Source: Leidyana gryllorum EB-2025a (lineage: Eukaryota; Apicomplexa). From it: 20,577 bases of DNA. Shown here one piece after another: positions 1-10,114 of the stretch (the first letter of the stretch is position 1; every line of letters starts with the position of its first letter). Made by a program: the position numbers and the translations under genes. The notes under the pieces were generated by a model, which worked only from the letters and a program-made list of their open reading frames with translations, was not told where the DNA came from and made no database searches. Location: NCBI GenBank assembly GCA_048772705.1, contig JBLWGC010000106.1:1-20577 (forward strand), read 5' to 3'.

Positions 1-604
1 CACAATAACTTGGCTGTCCACGGGCACCTCAGTCGGGAGTTCAGTGAAGTCTAGAGTGCAATCAGCAGCGAAAGTGGAATAATGAGAAGGTGTTTGCAAG
101 AGGTTGAAGAAGCTTTGTTTGCAGTCGGCAACGGTCATCTTGGTCGGATTCTTTGTTGTGACGAATTGAATCTCTGTAGGGTGATAGATCGTGCGAGAGA
201 GAGAGAGTGAGGAGAAACTTACGGGAAGCAGACCGGCCTTGCCCTTCGTAAAGGCACCATTCGAATCTAGCTTGACTATAGGCTTTCAGACAGGCCGTCT
301 CTTCGATGAAGAGTGTAAGATGGTCATATGTGCTATATTCAGAGGGAATAACCTTGTGACATTGGCAAGCGCCGTCTTGAGCTCCATATTGTTCGGAGTA
401 AGCCCAGAGCGGCATAGAACGTTGCACCTGCGTAGTCAGCTGCTGTCCATCTACCAGAAGATGGCTGGGGGCAGCTTCGGTCTGCTGGAACGTGTCAACA
501 ACACCGCTAACGGCGGGTTGTGTGGTCAGTTCCACAAGATCATCGCCGTGAACCAAAAAGACACTAGCGATAAGAGCGAGATGTTGTGATAGAAGCACAA
601 CCAT
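1..604 (-). CDS. Orphan secreted protein, 3' end outside the window
   Basis: Two exons can be read: 223-604 and 1-173, the second running off the left edge. The 49-bp intron 174-222 has a GTAAGT donor and a CCCTACAG acceptor; splicing joins C with AG to give Gln and keeps the frame to base 1. The start ATG at 604-602 opens a typical signal peptide (MVVLLSQHLALIASVFLVHG), so the product probably enters the secretory pathway. The visible part is about 185 residues with scattered cysteines (QCHK, TACLK, EWCLY, ADCKQ, ADCTL), which suggests a disulfide-stabilised extracellular fold; I see no membrane segment. I do not recognise the family. It is the next gene downstream of Brr2 on the same strand, with 263 bp between them, and could be the second cistron of a Brr2 unit. 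The gene model is well supported; the function is unknown. Confidence 0.7.
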
Positions 605-867
605 CCCGATGATCTAACAATGAAACAAGTAGGAAGAACCTTTGGATATTGTGATACAAGAAAGATAGGAAAGATTGATCTCGACTCAGAAAACTTGTCC
701 GGTAAGTGGACGAATGAACTGTGATAGGACAAGAAAAGGCGGGCTTCTGCTGATTGCTTTGCTGCAAAACTTTGATTGCCAAAATTAGGTGACCTAATAA
801 CGTCGCAAACCGCGTCCCAAATTCGGTGTGGGGATCTACCCCAAGTTGCAGCGATAATAGGGTTGGG
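605..867. other. Gap between Brr2 and the orphan secreted gene
   Basis: This 263-bp stretch has no convincing coding sequence. Read on the minus strand, its last 100 bp before the orphan start codon are rich in pyrimidines (CTTTCC, TTCTTCC, CTTGTTTC) and end in CATTGTTAG at 614-622, a good splice acceptor 9 nt before the ATG. I see no AATAAA on the minus strand for ending Brr2. The region could hold a promoter and 5' leader, or be an intercistronic spacer with a trans-splice site. Confidence 0.5.
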
Positions 868-3800
868 TTACACTAACAGAACAAATGGATATTCCTGATC
901 ACACCCAACATAGCTATCTGACATGAGGAAAAGCGACATGGTCAAGTCCCCTCCAGTCGATCCAATCACCGTTTGATCTAGATCCAACTTGGTCTTCACA
1001 ATCGATCTGCAATCACAAACCAGATGAGACAACCCCCAACCTTATACACCACTTACTTATTGAGAATGACACGTTTGATTCCAGCTACCTTTCCTGTCGC
1101 GACATCGCCCACCACCAGCCACCACTGCTCCGACTTGGCCACGGGGAAGTGTGGACAGATCACATTTGGCAGAACCGACCCATCCATTCCGTCCATTTCT
1201 CGTTTGATCGTCACCTCGACTGCCACCGTAACATTACTGTCAGCAGCTCCCTCTTCCTCCTTGGCTCTCAGTCCCTTGTAGAAAACAGCTTTGCCGAGAT
1301 CGACGGGATTACTCAGTGTCTCGGGAGGGGTCCAATTAGGTACGCCATCACCCATCTCGGTACTGATCGGTTCCCATAACTGATCGTTCCGAACAATGTT
1401 GAAGTCCAATTCGAGAACGGGATAGTTGTTTACTGCCTCTGCCAGACTCTCAATCTTATCTTCGGTCCATCCGAGAGTCTCGAACAGTTTGTCGCGAGTC
1501 TCATCTTCCACAGCAGATATATCGAAGACCTCTTTTATGCCAAGTTTGGCTGCTTCTGTCACGAAGGTCTCGTCCACTTGCGGCAACTGCCACAAGGAGC
1601 TCTTGTTCGGCATGGTGGCTTGAACGAGCATTTGACTCAGCTCCATCGCAGCCAACGAAGGTATCAGCCAGCCGTTACTGGCAGTGACATCGACCAAACC
1701 TTGACACAGCCTGTGACCGACCACAACGAGATCAGAAAGATCTTGTTGCAGATCGGGCGTCAGAGGCTCTCTCTTGAAGTGAGCGCTCAATAAAATGAGA
1801 GCCTTGAGATGCGGGTCAGAGTAATCAGGAGACGTCGCGGCCAACTGTAAGGCGACAAATAGTTTCTTCAATACCACATCTTCCCCCGATCGGATCTGCA
1901 ACCTGTCTCCAATCTCCCGAGCAGCGACCAACGTCGTCAAGAGAGACAAGTGTCGACTGGTGGCAGTGACGAGCTTGTTGTATATTTCGACGGTGGCATA
2001 TTGGAGGTAATAGAAAGCGGCGATCAATCCCAGATTGAGTGGTAACAACTCCAACTCGTCCTTGATGGCAATGCATGAGGCTTGAGCCAAACTGTCGGTC
2101 GTCGTCTCGATCAGCTCAGAGAGATAATCGGATATTAGTTCAGGAGTTGCCCTCTTGAGACCATAAAAGTTCGGATTCTTTGTCAGACGACGGTAGTGGA
2201 ACGTCCAAGTGATCCAATCCAATGCGTCTTGTTTTGTCGTCACCGTCCCGGTAACAATCTCAGCCAACAAATGATCAGCCAAACCCAAATCCAAGTTGGA
2301 TTCGAGGGGGATAGCGTCTTTGATGAATCGCTTGAACTCCTCGCGTTTCGAACTTCGGCAAAAGAGGATCACTTGACATCCAGTCTGATTGTCCGCTTCC
2401 GGTCGACCCGCGTGTCCTAAGAACTGCATAATCGAGTTCACCGAATAATGGGTCCAACGCCGTTTCTTCAAATCCCACAACTCGGTATCCTGAATGAAAA
2501 CCAAATGGGAGTTCTCGTGGAAACTCCACGAGACACTGCAAGTGATCACACAAACTTGGATCATCCCTCTCGCAAACAACCGTTCGACCAAATTCCGTTC
2601 CTCTATCCTCATACCCTCATGGATTATACCGATCCCATGCAGCAAAGCCTCTCTCAGAATGCGTTCTCTGAAAGGTGTAGAGCTCCCCATCTTCGCCTCC
2701 AAGGCCACAATCTCCGCTTCCACTTCTTGACGAGACGCCAGTAAACAGCGAGTGGGTTTATTCTCAGCCGCGAAGTACAGTAGAATCTCCAGTACCGCCA
2801 TTCGAGCCTCACGACGTTCGGGTGATATAACTATCACCGGTTTCCCGTGTTGACGGCGAATGGCATGGCACAGAGGCTGGTAGATGGCCAACAGTCGGGC
2901 CTGGCGATCCGCCAAATCCACACGATTTATTGACAACTCCAGTGGGACGGTACGAACGCTGGGATGGAAGTTGAAGAGACCTTTGCTGGTTACGCCCATC
3001 CAATCGGCGACATCTTTCGCGTCAGCGATTGACGTAGCGATTCCGACCAATCGGCAGGAGAGGTTTTGCGACGAGCTGATGTAACGGGCTCTCGAAACAC
3101 ACACTTCCAGAGTGGACCCGATCAGAGGATCGCTCAGCAGTTGCAAATAATCGATAATCATCAGCTTGACTTTCTTCACCACCGATCGAGTCTTCCAACG
3201 GCGGGAGACGGCGTCCCAGTTATCTGGAGTCGAGATGACAATGTGTGAACGAGCCAATATCTTCAAGTCTGCATGGAGATCTCCTCCCAACATTGACACT
3301 GTCAGGTTCAATTGGTCCCCAAATCTCTGTTTCCAAAAGTTGCACTTGGAGACGGCAATATCTTGGAAAGGAGCAATGTAAACACAAAGTGGGACTTCCT
3401 CGTTCCTCAGCATCCGAAGAATAGCAAACTCGGCACACACTGTCCGCCCAGAACTCGGAGGGGCACATATCAGTATGTTCTCATTGCTGAAGTACACTGC
3501 CCCAAACACCTGAGTTTGGATAGCATTGAATGCCTTTGTTTGCTGAAACTCAGGCAGATTGGCGTACAGCTTATTCTCAGCTTCAGGGAAGTTAAGAGAC
3601 GTTATCGGCAGAGGTTTGAGCCCCAGAAGCTCAGTTGCTGGCGGATTTTTGGCTGGTAAGACCAAATCCTTGAAGCTGACGGCAATGGTGGTCTCGGCTC
3701 CAATCCAACGGTCGCTGACCACCCGAATGAAATAGTGGGGCGAAGGCGGAGAGTCCACCGGAACAGTGAAAGTGAGAGTTGTCTCGATGTTCATCCGATG

Positions 3801-6800
3801 TTTGTTGAGGGCGAATTGGTCGTAATGTAACAACTTCTCGCCATCGACGTTCTCTACGAACACCCACCAGACTTCGTTGAGACTGTGCGATTTGGAACTC
3901 CACTCAAAGTCGGGCGTTATGGTCAACTCGAATTGTAGAATCGAAGGGGTTATCGGCTGCACAAAGGCAACGACTTCCACCTTGGGGAATTGATGCACCA
4001 ACTTGTACAGTTTCTTGCCCAGCTGAGGATTCTTCACCAGTTCTCCGAGCTCAGCAACGGTCAAATCAGCGTAACGGTCAAAGGCAAAGTCTCTTCTTTC
4101 AATCCGCTTGATGTCTTCAGGACTGAGACTCTTTGCAAACTGTCGGAGGGGTGTCATGGTACTCCACATTCGACGATCGACCACTTTACTGTACAGCAAT
4201 GCCAGTCGAGCCGGGACAGCCCATCCGCGTCTGAGAGCAATCTCAAAGATTGACCGCATTATACGGCCGGCATTCTGTTCCACAAGCGTCATGTCGGCTT
4301 GGAGGGCGTATCCATCCAGCCGCAACCCACTGATGAAACTCTGCAACAGCACATTGATCTTTGTGGCCGGCTCGGACAACTGCCCCTTGACAGGGATAGG
4401 GACGCGCTCGACCACCCGTGCCAATTCCGTCTTCTCTTCGGGTCTTACAGGGACTAATGCGAACTCTGATACCAATGAGAAGAGTCTGAAGAGCTCAATA
4501 TCGGTCAGATGAGGAGTCAACCCGTTGTTCAAGACGGCCACAGTGGGGTATTTGAGATAATAGTGAGACGCAGCGCGTCCGAGGGCGGTGGTGTGGATGG
4601 CTCCCGTGCGTTTGTCATAGTGAATGAGTCGATGAGTGTCCAAAATGACCAATGCCGCGTGACACAAATCAACTCTTCTTTGCAGAAGCGACGGGTCGGC
4701 CTCGACCTCCTCCACCGTGAGACCATAGAGGGTTGGGTTGCGAATCATTCGCACAAAGAGGTAAGTGTAGGTCAACCATTTGACAGCATCGCGACGGTGA
4801 CGAACCGATCCCAGAACGATTTCAGCATTCAGCAGATCGGGCAAATGAGCGATCATTTGAGACTCGATTGGCAATTGCTGATTGGTGAGGGAAATGTAAT
4901 ACTGTAGTTGACTGTGTTGTGTAAGAATTATGCCGTGACCTTCAGTGTCGTACTGAGGTCGACCACCACGACCCATCATTTGGACGACATCCAGAGGTGG
5001 TAACTCTGTCCATTTACCCAAATCAGGGGAATAAACTTGAGTCCCTTTGATGATGACGGTGTGGGCCGGAAGGTTGACACCCCAAGCCAGCGTGGCTGTC
5101 GACACCAACACTTGGAGGTGGCGATCGGCGAACAAATCCTCGATCAACTTGCGATCACGACGTTGCATACCGGCGTGATGGACTCCGAATCCGAAGGGCA
5201 GGACGTCTTGGACTTCCGGGTTTTTGAGTTTATCCTTCTCATCGTTGAGAATCTCTTTACTCGCCGAACCCTCTTCGAAGAATTTGACCAAAGTTCCTTC
5301 TTCCAGAGCCTTATCTCTCAGATATTTAGCCGTTCTGACCGTCTCTTTTCGAGAGTGGACGAAGACCAACACTTGTTTCCGGCCTGCGTATTCCAACACC
5401 TTTTCGTAACAGAGATCATTCAACATGTTATAGCGCTTCAACGCCTTCTTGGTGCGGATACCCACGAACGTTTGACGCAGAGGGACGGGACGGTACTGAC
5501 TCCCAAAGACAAAGAGGCCGGAATCCATGGGAACCCTCATGAAGATCGCAACATCTTTGTAGTTGGGAAGCGTGGCCGAGAGACCAACGAGTCGAACGCT
5601 CCGCTGTGTCACAGCAGACTGTCGAAGAGCCCGAGCTATGAGTGCCTCGAGAACGGGGCCACGATTGTCGTGCAACAAATGAACCTCATCGAAGATCATC
5701 AGCTGAACGAGTTGTGTGTAAGTGCGTTCTCCAGCTTTGCGGGTGATGACATCCCATTTTTCAGGAGTGGTTACGATGATTTGAGTTTCGGCAATTTGCT
5801 TTTGACTTAAGCCAATATCACCGGTCAACTCTGCGACTTTGATTCCAGCGTTGAGATGATCTAAACGTTTCTGGAAAGCGGCGACTTGTTCCGCGACCAG
5901 AGCCTTCATGGGGGACACGTAGATGATCTTGAAGGCGGAAAGATCAATTTGAACGCCTCCTTTGTCTTGGATTTTGGCGTATTTGTTCATGAGGCCGAGA
6001 ATGGAGAGCATAGCAACATTGGTCTTGCCGGCTCCAGTGGGGGCGCAGATCAGCATGTTGGTGTCTCCCTTGTTGTAGGCACAGTCAAACACTTTGCTCT
6101 GCACGAGATTGAGAGTGTCGACTCCGACGGCAGTGAAACACGGCTGTGCCCACTGCGGTAGGCACTCTGCGATACGCAGAGTTTCTCCTTGGAGGATGTG
6201 AGTACCCGGTATGGGAGGCGGAATGTCTATCTCATCATAGTTGGCGTCTCCTCGACGTTCAGTTCCTTCTGGGAGCTGCACGTCTGTCACACCCACGAAC
6301 TTTTGTTCGGGAGGGAAAGCAAAGTCTTGGAGATTAACGAGTTTTGAGGGCTGGCGGGCTTCTTCTTCTTTTTCTTGGTCTGAACTATCGGACTCCGCAT
6401 TGTTGCCTTGAGCGCCAAATTGGGATTCCTCCTCCCCTTCGTCGCCATCAGCAGCATTATTCTGTCGTCGCGGCCCGCTGCCGGACGACACGAGGGCTTC
6501 TGCTTCTTTTCGGAGTGAACGAGCAAAGTCTTGTTCTCGATTTCGACGTGCGTTTTGTGCGTCGAGTTCCTCAAGCACGGAGAGGCCGCCGGGAGTGGCG
6601 GACATTTTACGTTTGAGATCGTTCTTCTCCTCTTCGGTTTGCGCTTGGCCGAGAAGTGTCATGTAAAGGATTCGGTGGTGATTTTGAGTGAGAGTTTGGA
6701 CGAATTTGAAGTTTTCGAACTCGAGAATCTTGACCAAACGATTCTCTACAGAATTAACATCAGGATCGGCCAGTTCGGACAGAATCTCCTTTTCAACCGC

Positions 6801-7824
6801 AATCAACTTGTCGGGGTCACTTTTGACAAAGTCCAAATCCCTGAGCTTCCTTTGGAGCCAATGAGGGCCAATATCGTTAACTGTAAGATGCTCAACAGTC
6901 TGACCGCTGTGATCATCCCCTTTGCGAGCTGCTGTCTCGTCGTCATCCTGATCGGAGTCACCTTCTTCCTCAGAGTTATCCTCGGAGTTCTCCTCGTCCT
7001 CTGCCAAAAGACGGTCATAGTCGCGTTCCTCGTCATCGTCCTCGTCCCAGATGACGGCTACTCCATGTGAACGTTCGAGCTCATCGCTTGCATCCGGACG
7101 CGCCGATGGACCGCCAGCGTCCTCATTGACATTGAAATCCGTGACTTGTTTACTTAATTGCAGACATTTGCTGAAGCCAGCCTCATCCATGTCAGGCACA
7201 CATTCTTTGCAGGCCTTTAGCCGCTCACGATCGTCAACTCCTTCGGTTTTGCATATTCTCAACACCTCTTCCCCAGCCTCTGCCAGGACATCGCGTGGCT
7301 GGTCGCCCATTGACTTTTGAATCAGACCCAACAACTGCTCCCAAACGACTCGATTCGCCTCGCTGGTCGGCAGATAGTTACCGTCTCCCCCCGCAGCTGC
7401 GCTCAAGTCTCCTCGCATCATGGCCTGAACGTCGAGGTTGCCTCCACCCACGCCTGTCTTCTCCAATATATTCTGTAAGCGACGCATCTTTCGTGCCTTC
7501 TTGGCCGTGCGCCTATCCACATCTGCAATAAGTGTCTCTTTAACAGCTGCAACACACCAAAGACATACCTGCCAGGACATTGACACCTCCCTCGTCATCC
7601 GCGGCGGCCCGTTTGCGGCCGGCTTGGCCTTCCTGCTCGATGAGCTCCGGGGTGGGCCTTGAATGTTGGGCACGATCACCCATGGGGCCGGTAATACGGC
7701 CCGCTAGGGTTTCTGGCTCTCCAGTTGGTTCATTCTGTTGAGGCCCAGGGCCTTCCCTCTGCAATACTAGGTTACTGTTCTCCCTGTATTCGAACCTCCT
7801 GAACTTCTGCCATACCTCAGCCAT
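868..7824 (-). CDS. SNRNP200: U5 snRNP 200-kDa helicase Brr2 (SNRNP200)
   Basis: Brr2 is the DExH helicase of the U5 snRNP that unwinds U4/U6 RNA to activate the spliceosome. Exons are 7569-7824, 1057-7522 and 868-1006, with introns of 46 bp (7523-7568) and 50 bp (1007-1056); phases agree and give 2286 residues (human 2136). The ATG at 7824 was chosen because the N terminus (FEYRENSNLVLQ, DEPTGE-like NEPTGE) matches the family, and the last exon supplies the conserved end (FLMSDSYVGCDQEY). The first cassette is intact: APTGAGKT near residue 577, DEVH near 696, SATLPN, and GRGGRPQYD. Sec63-type regions follow each cassette. The second cassette is degenerate: APPSSGRT near 1438 and DYLQ near 1543 replace Walker A and DExH. 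The N-terminal region is acidic and contains the conserved GDQPRD element. The gene shares its start region with DNAJC21. Confidence 0.97.
7523..7568 (-). other. 46-bp first intron of Brr2
   Basis: The donor is GGCAG/GTATGT and the acceptor TTATTGCAG/ATGTGG. Splicing here joins VNVLA to DVDRRTAKKARK in frame. A nearer AG would give a 22-bp intron, which is implausible and leaves a less family-like sequence. The size matches the 46-54 bp class seen across the window. Confidence 0.85.
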
Positions 7825-7850
7825 TCTTCTACCCACAAATTTTTAGTCGG
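7825..7850. promoter_or_regulatory. 26-bp bidirectional start region of Brr2 and DNAJC21
   Basis: Only 26 bp separate the two initiator ATGs. On the plus strand the interval ends in AAATTTTTAG at 7837-7846, an acceptor-like site 4 nt before the DNAJC21 ATG. On the minus strand a weaker GGGTAG lies 4 nt before the Brr2 ATG. There is no room for two ordinary promoters and leaders that do not overlap, so each gene must use sequence inside its neighbour for transcription start or leader. Confidence 0.6.
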
Positions 7851-9548
7851 ATGACTCGCAGGACTTGCTTCTACGAGCTCCTTCAATGTAGCCAAAAGGC
7901 AGACCAAGATGAGATCAAGAAGGCATTTCGGAAACAGGCCCTCATATGGCACCCGGACAAAAACGCAGATAATGTCGAAGCCGCTGTCCGCCGCTTCCAA
8001 CTGATACAGGAAGCCTACGAGTGTTTATCAAACCCTATGGAACGTGCCTGGTATGATGGCCATCGAGACGAGATCCTCGGTGGAGGACTCTCTTCATCAA
8101 CCTCACAAAATGGAGAGGTCGAAGTTTGGTCATTCTTCTCCCGCGAGGCTTTCGATCGATATGACGATAGCCCTAACGGCTTTTTCACTGTTTACAGTGA
8201 GCTCTTTGCTCGAATAAATGCTGAGGAGATGGCCTGGGCTGATGACCCGCGCCCACGAGAACCTTTTGGCAACAGCAAATCGCCATGGGAGGTCACTAAC
8301 GCTTTCTATCGCCGCTGGGCAGACTTCTCCACATGTGCGCCCTTCTCGCACTACAGTGAATGGAAACTCTCAGACGCTCCAAACCGTGACATACGGCGCA
8401 TTATGGAGGCGGAAAATAAGAAAGCTATCTCCAAAGCCAAGAAAGAGTACAATGAGAGAGTGCGACGCTTAGTCACCGTCGTCAAACGACGCGATCCCCG
8501 TATCGCCGCAAAGCAGAAAGAGACTGCCCTCAAAGCAGTCGAAGCTGCTGAGAAGGCGGAAGCCGAACGCCTCCGACAGCAGGAAGAATTTGCCAAAGCG
8601 CGCGAAGCCGCCAGAAAGGCTGAGCTCGAGCGAGCTGAAGAGTACAGACGTCAACGCGAGGAACTCAAACTTGCAGGTCAGGCCTTCGACGAGAGCGATG
8701 CGGACGACAAAAGCGATGCTGAGGAGTCTACTGAGGCGTTCAGATGCGACCCGTGTCGGAAAAGTTTCAAATCCGAACAGCAGCTTGCGGCTCACTGCCA
8801 ATCCAAGAAGCACCTGCAAACTTGTCGGAAAATGGGTATAAAGTTTATGCCGCCTCCTCCGAAACCGGCTAAGCCGAAACCTGCGGTGGTGAAGGCTGAG
8901 GCAGCGGAGACTGACGAGATGGAATCTGAGGATAAACAAGTCGACAACGAGGAGACGGCACTCGCGGAGACAGCACCTGCGGAGACGGCACCCGCGGAGA
9001 CGGCACCTGCGGAGACGGCACCCACACCGAACGCTTACCACGAGAGCGACTCGGAGGAGGCGTCTCCTCGTTCGTCGTCTTCATCGGCGTCGTCTTCTTC
9101 ATCGGACTCGTCTTCTTCGCCTGAGTCCCGGCGGTCGTTTGTGTCGAGATCTTCGTCAGTGAGCAGCGAGGATCTGGGCCGGCTGCTCAAGAAGAAGTCT
9201 CCTGTGGGACGGGCCAAGGTGAAAGCAAAGGCGAAGGCAAAGGCAAAGGCGACAGCCAAGGTGGCCCAGACAGAGGCGGGGAGCGGAAAGTTGGGCGAAG
9301 ACTCCAAGTCAATTGGAGAGACGGCGGCGGATGGCGAAGGTGGCGGTGTTGGAGAGGGAGAAGGGGAAGGGAAAAAGAAGAGGCGCAGGGCAGCTGTAAA
9401 GAAGGGAGTTGTTGAGTTTCGATGTTTGGTTTGCAATGAGGTGTTCGACACGCGCAATAAATTGTTCCGTCACGTAGAGAAAGAGGGGCACGCCGCGTTC
9501 CGAGACGTGGTCGCAAAGGCAGGCGGGGGAAAAAAAGGAAAACGCTGA
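7851..9548 (+). CDS. DNAJC21: DnaJ homologue DNAJC21 (Jjj1-like)
   Basis: This single 565-residue exon encodes an Hsp70 co-chaperone of the DNAJC21/Jjj1 family, which works in late 60S ribosomal-subunit maturation. The J domain is at the N terminus with the essential HPD at residues 34-36 and the ERAWYDGHR end typical of the family. A conserved middle block follows (GFFTVYSELF, then YRRWADFST, and RRDPRI). A charged helical stretch of about residues 215-285 leads to two C2H2 fingers near residues 297 (CDPC...H) and 522 (CLVC...H). Between them lie a five-fold ETAPA-type repeat, an acidic/serine tract and a KAKAKA stretch, expected to be disordered and RNA- or nucleolus-directed. There is no intron. 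It heads a same-strand pair with CKS1. Confidence 0.96.
   Translation: MTRRTCFYELLQCSQKADQDEIKKAFRKQALIWHPDKNADNVEAAVRRFQLIQEAYECLSNPMERAWYDGHRDEILGGGLSSSTSQNGEVEVWSFFSREAFDRYDDSPNGFFTVYSELFARINAEEMAWADDPRPREPFGNSKSPWEVTNAFYRRWADFSTCAPFSHYSEWKLSDAPNRDIRRIMEAENKKAISKAKKEYNERVRRLVTVVKRRDPRIAAKQKETALKAVEAAEKAEAERLRQQEEFAKAREAARKAELERAEEYRRQREELKLAGQAFDESDADDKSDAEESTEAFRCDPCRKSFKSEQQLAAHCQSKKHLQTCRKMGIKFMPPPPKPAKPKPAVVKAEAAETDEMESEDKQVDNEETALAETAPAETAPAETAPAETAPTPNAYHESDSEEASPRSSSSSASSSSSDSSSSPESRRSFVSRSSSVSSEDLGRLLKKKSPVGRAKVKAKAKAKAKATAKVAQTEAGSGKLGEDSKSIGETAADGEGGGVGEGEGEGKKKRRRAAVKKGVVEFRCLVCNEVFDTRNKLFRHVEKEGHAAFRDVVAKAGGGKKGKR
8952..9023 (+). repeat. 15-bp in-frame tandem repeat in DNAJC21
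   Basis: Nearly five units of a 15-bp repeat encode ETALA, then ETAPA three times, and a final ETAP. Units differ only at a few bases (CCT/CCC, ACA/ACG). Because the period is a multiple of three, copy-number change keeps the frame. The repeat sits in the low-complexity linker between the two zinc fingers. Confidence 0.9.
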
Positions 9549-9600
9549 GTGATTTAGAGACTGGTTGGCTCTTTGTATATATATATATTGTTTATTAGAG
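9549..9600 (+). promoter_or_regulatory. 52-bp intercistronic gap DNAJC21-CKS1
   Basis: This gap contains an alternating TATATATATATA run (about 9575-9588) followed by TTGTTTATTAG, an acceptor-like site 2 nt before the CKS1 ATG. There is no AATAAA. It reads more easily as an operon spacer with a U-rich element and trans-splice acceptor than as a promoter, since a TATA box here would lie almost on the start codon. Confidence 0.5.
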
Positions 9601-9930
9601 ATGGTACACTATCCGGACGAACCTGTTTACTCTGAGAAGTACTGTGACAACTGTTTTGAGTACCGTCATGTGATTCTGACTCGAGGGATGGCGCATGAAG
9701 TAAAGACTCTGGTTGCGAAGAGGCCTAACGAGTTGTTGACGGAAGCCGACTGGCGTGGGCTCGGAGTACAGCAGAGTCGCGGATGGCAGCACTACCTGTA
9801 TCATCGTCCTGAGCCGCACGTATTGATGTTTAGACGACCTATTGGCACTGACCCGACAACGGGCAAGCCCCCCAAGGACTGGCAGATGCCGAAAGACGGG
9901 CGTGGAACAGTTCCATTGGACAGTAGTTAG
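9601..9930 (+). CDS. CKS1: Cyclin-dependent kinase regulatory subunit CKS1
   Basis: CKS proteins bind CDK-cyclin complexes and dock phosphorylated substrates. The 109-residue product keeps the signature blocks: YSEKYCDNCFEYRHV, WRGLGVQQSRGW, and HRPEPHVLMFRRP. The usual phosphate-pocket residues (Lys, Arg of EYRH, Ser and Trp of QQSRGW, Arg of FRR) and the PEPH hinge are all present. The ATG at 9601 was chosen over an upstream in-frame TTG because it matches the family start. After FRRP the protein has about 30 extra residues with a GTDPTTGKPPKDW segment; animal CKS proteins usually stop within about ten. It has no intron and sits 52 bp after DNAJC21, so joint expression is likely. Confidence 0.96.
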   Translation: MVHYPDEPVYSEKYCDNCFEYRHVILTRGMAHEVKTLVAKRPNELLTEADWRGLGVQQSRGWQHYLYHRPEPHVLMFRRPIGTDPTTGKPPKDWQMPKDGRGTVPLDSS

Positions 9931-9934
9931 AGAC

Positions 9935-9973
9935 GTTGTTGTTGTTGATTGGTGTGTTGTTGTTGTTGATTGG
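9935..9973 (+). repeat. Two copies of an 18-nt GTT-rich repeat
   Basis: GTTGTTGTTGTTGATTGG occurs identically at 9935-9952 and 9956-9973, a 21-bp period. It lies in the CKS1 3' UTR and would be a U/G-rich RNA element there, or a CAA-rich element in an extended PABP 3' UTR. Confidence 0.9.
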
Positions 9974-10015
9974 ATTGACACTGACTATTCTACCTATTCT
10001 TGAGAAGAGATAGAT

Positions 10016-10032
10016 CAATGACAATGTCATTG
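10016..10032. other. 17-nt palindrome between convergent genes
   Basis: CAATGACA-A-TGTCATTG is a perfect inverted repeat of 8-bp arms around one base. It lies about midway between the CKS1 and PABP stop codons, 83 bp inside the PABP downstream side. It is more likely a protein-binding or recombination footprint, or chance, than an RNA hairpin, because the loop is a single base. Confidence 0.8.
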
Positions 10033-10114
10033 CTCAGTGGCGGGCAGTGTGAGTTTTGCACAGGTATTACTCTCTCTTTTTCCTTTCCGAAACCGCCACT
10101 ACGTAACAGCATGT

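Larger units (their letters stand above)
9931..10114. other. Convergent 3' gap between CKS1 and PABP
   Basis: The 184 bp between the two stop codons must hold both 3' UTRs. It contains two copies of an 18-nt GTT-rich repeat near the CKS1 stop and a 17-nt palindrome. I found no AATAAA or ATTAAA on either strand, so any poly(A) signals are non-canonical or lie elsewhere. Confidence 0.6.

Noticed and set aside
5037-5810. 257-codon plus-strand ORF
   Set aside because: It lies opposite the conserved first helicase cassette of Brr2 and has no recognisable features.
7547-7568. 22-bp intron at the Brr2 N terminus
   Set aside because: The nearest AG gives a 22-bp intron, below any size seen here; the next AG gives 46 bp and the family sequence in the right frame.
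7822-7836. Upstream GTG start for Brr2
   Set aside because: The ATG at 7824 matches the family N terminus and a eukaryotic nuclear gene would not normally use GTG.
8469-9041. 190-codon minus-strand Arg/Leu/Cys-rich ORF
   Set aside because: A shadow of the charged repeat region of DNAJC21.
9565-9600. Upstream TTG start for CKS1
   Set aside because: The family begins at the ATG at 9601, and the preceding sequence is a TATATA/acceptor-like spacer.
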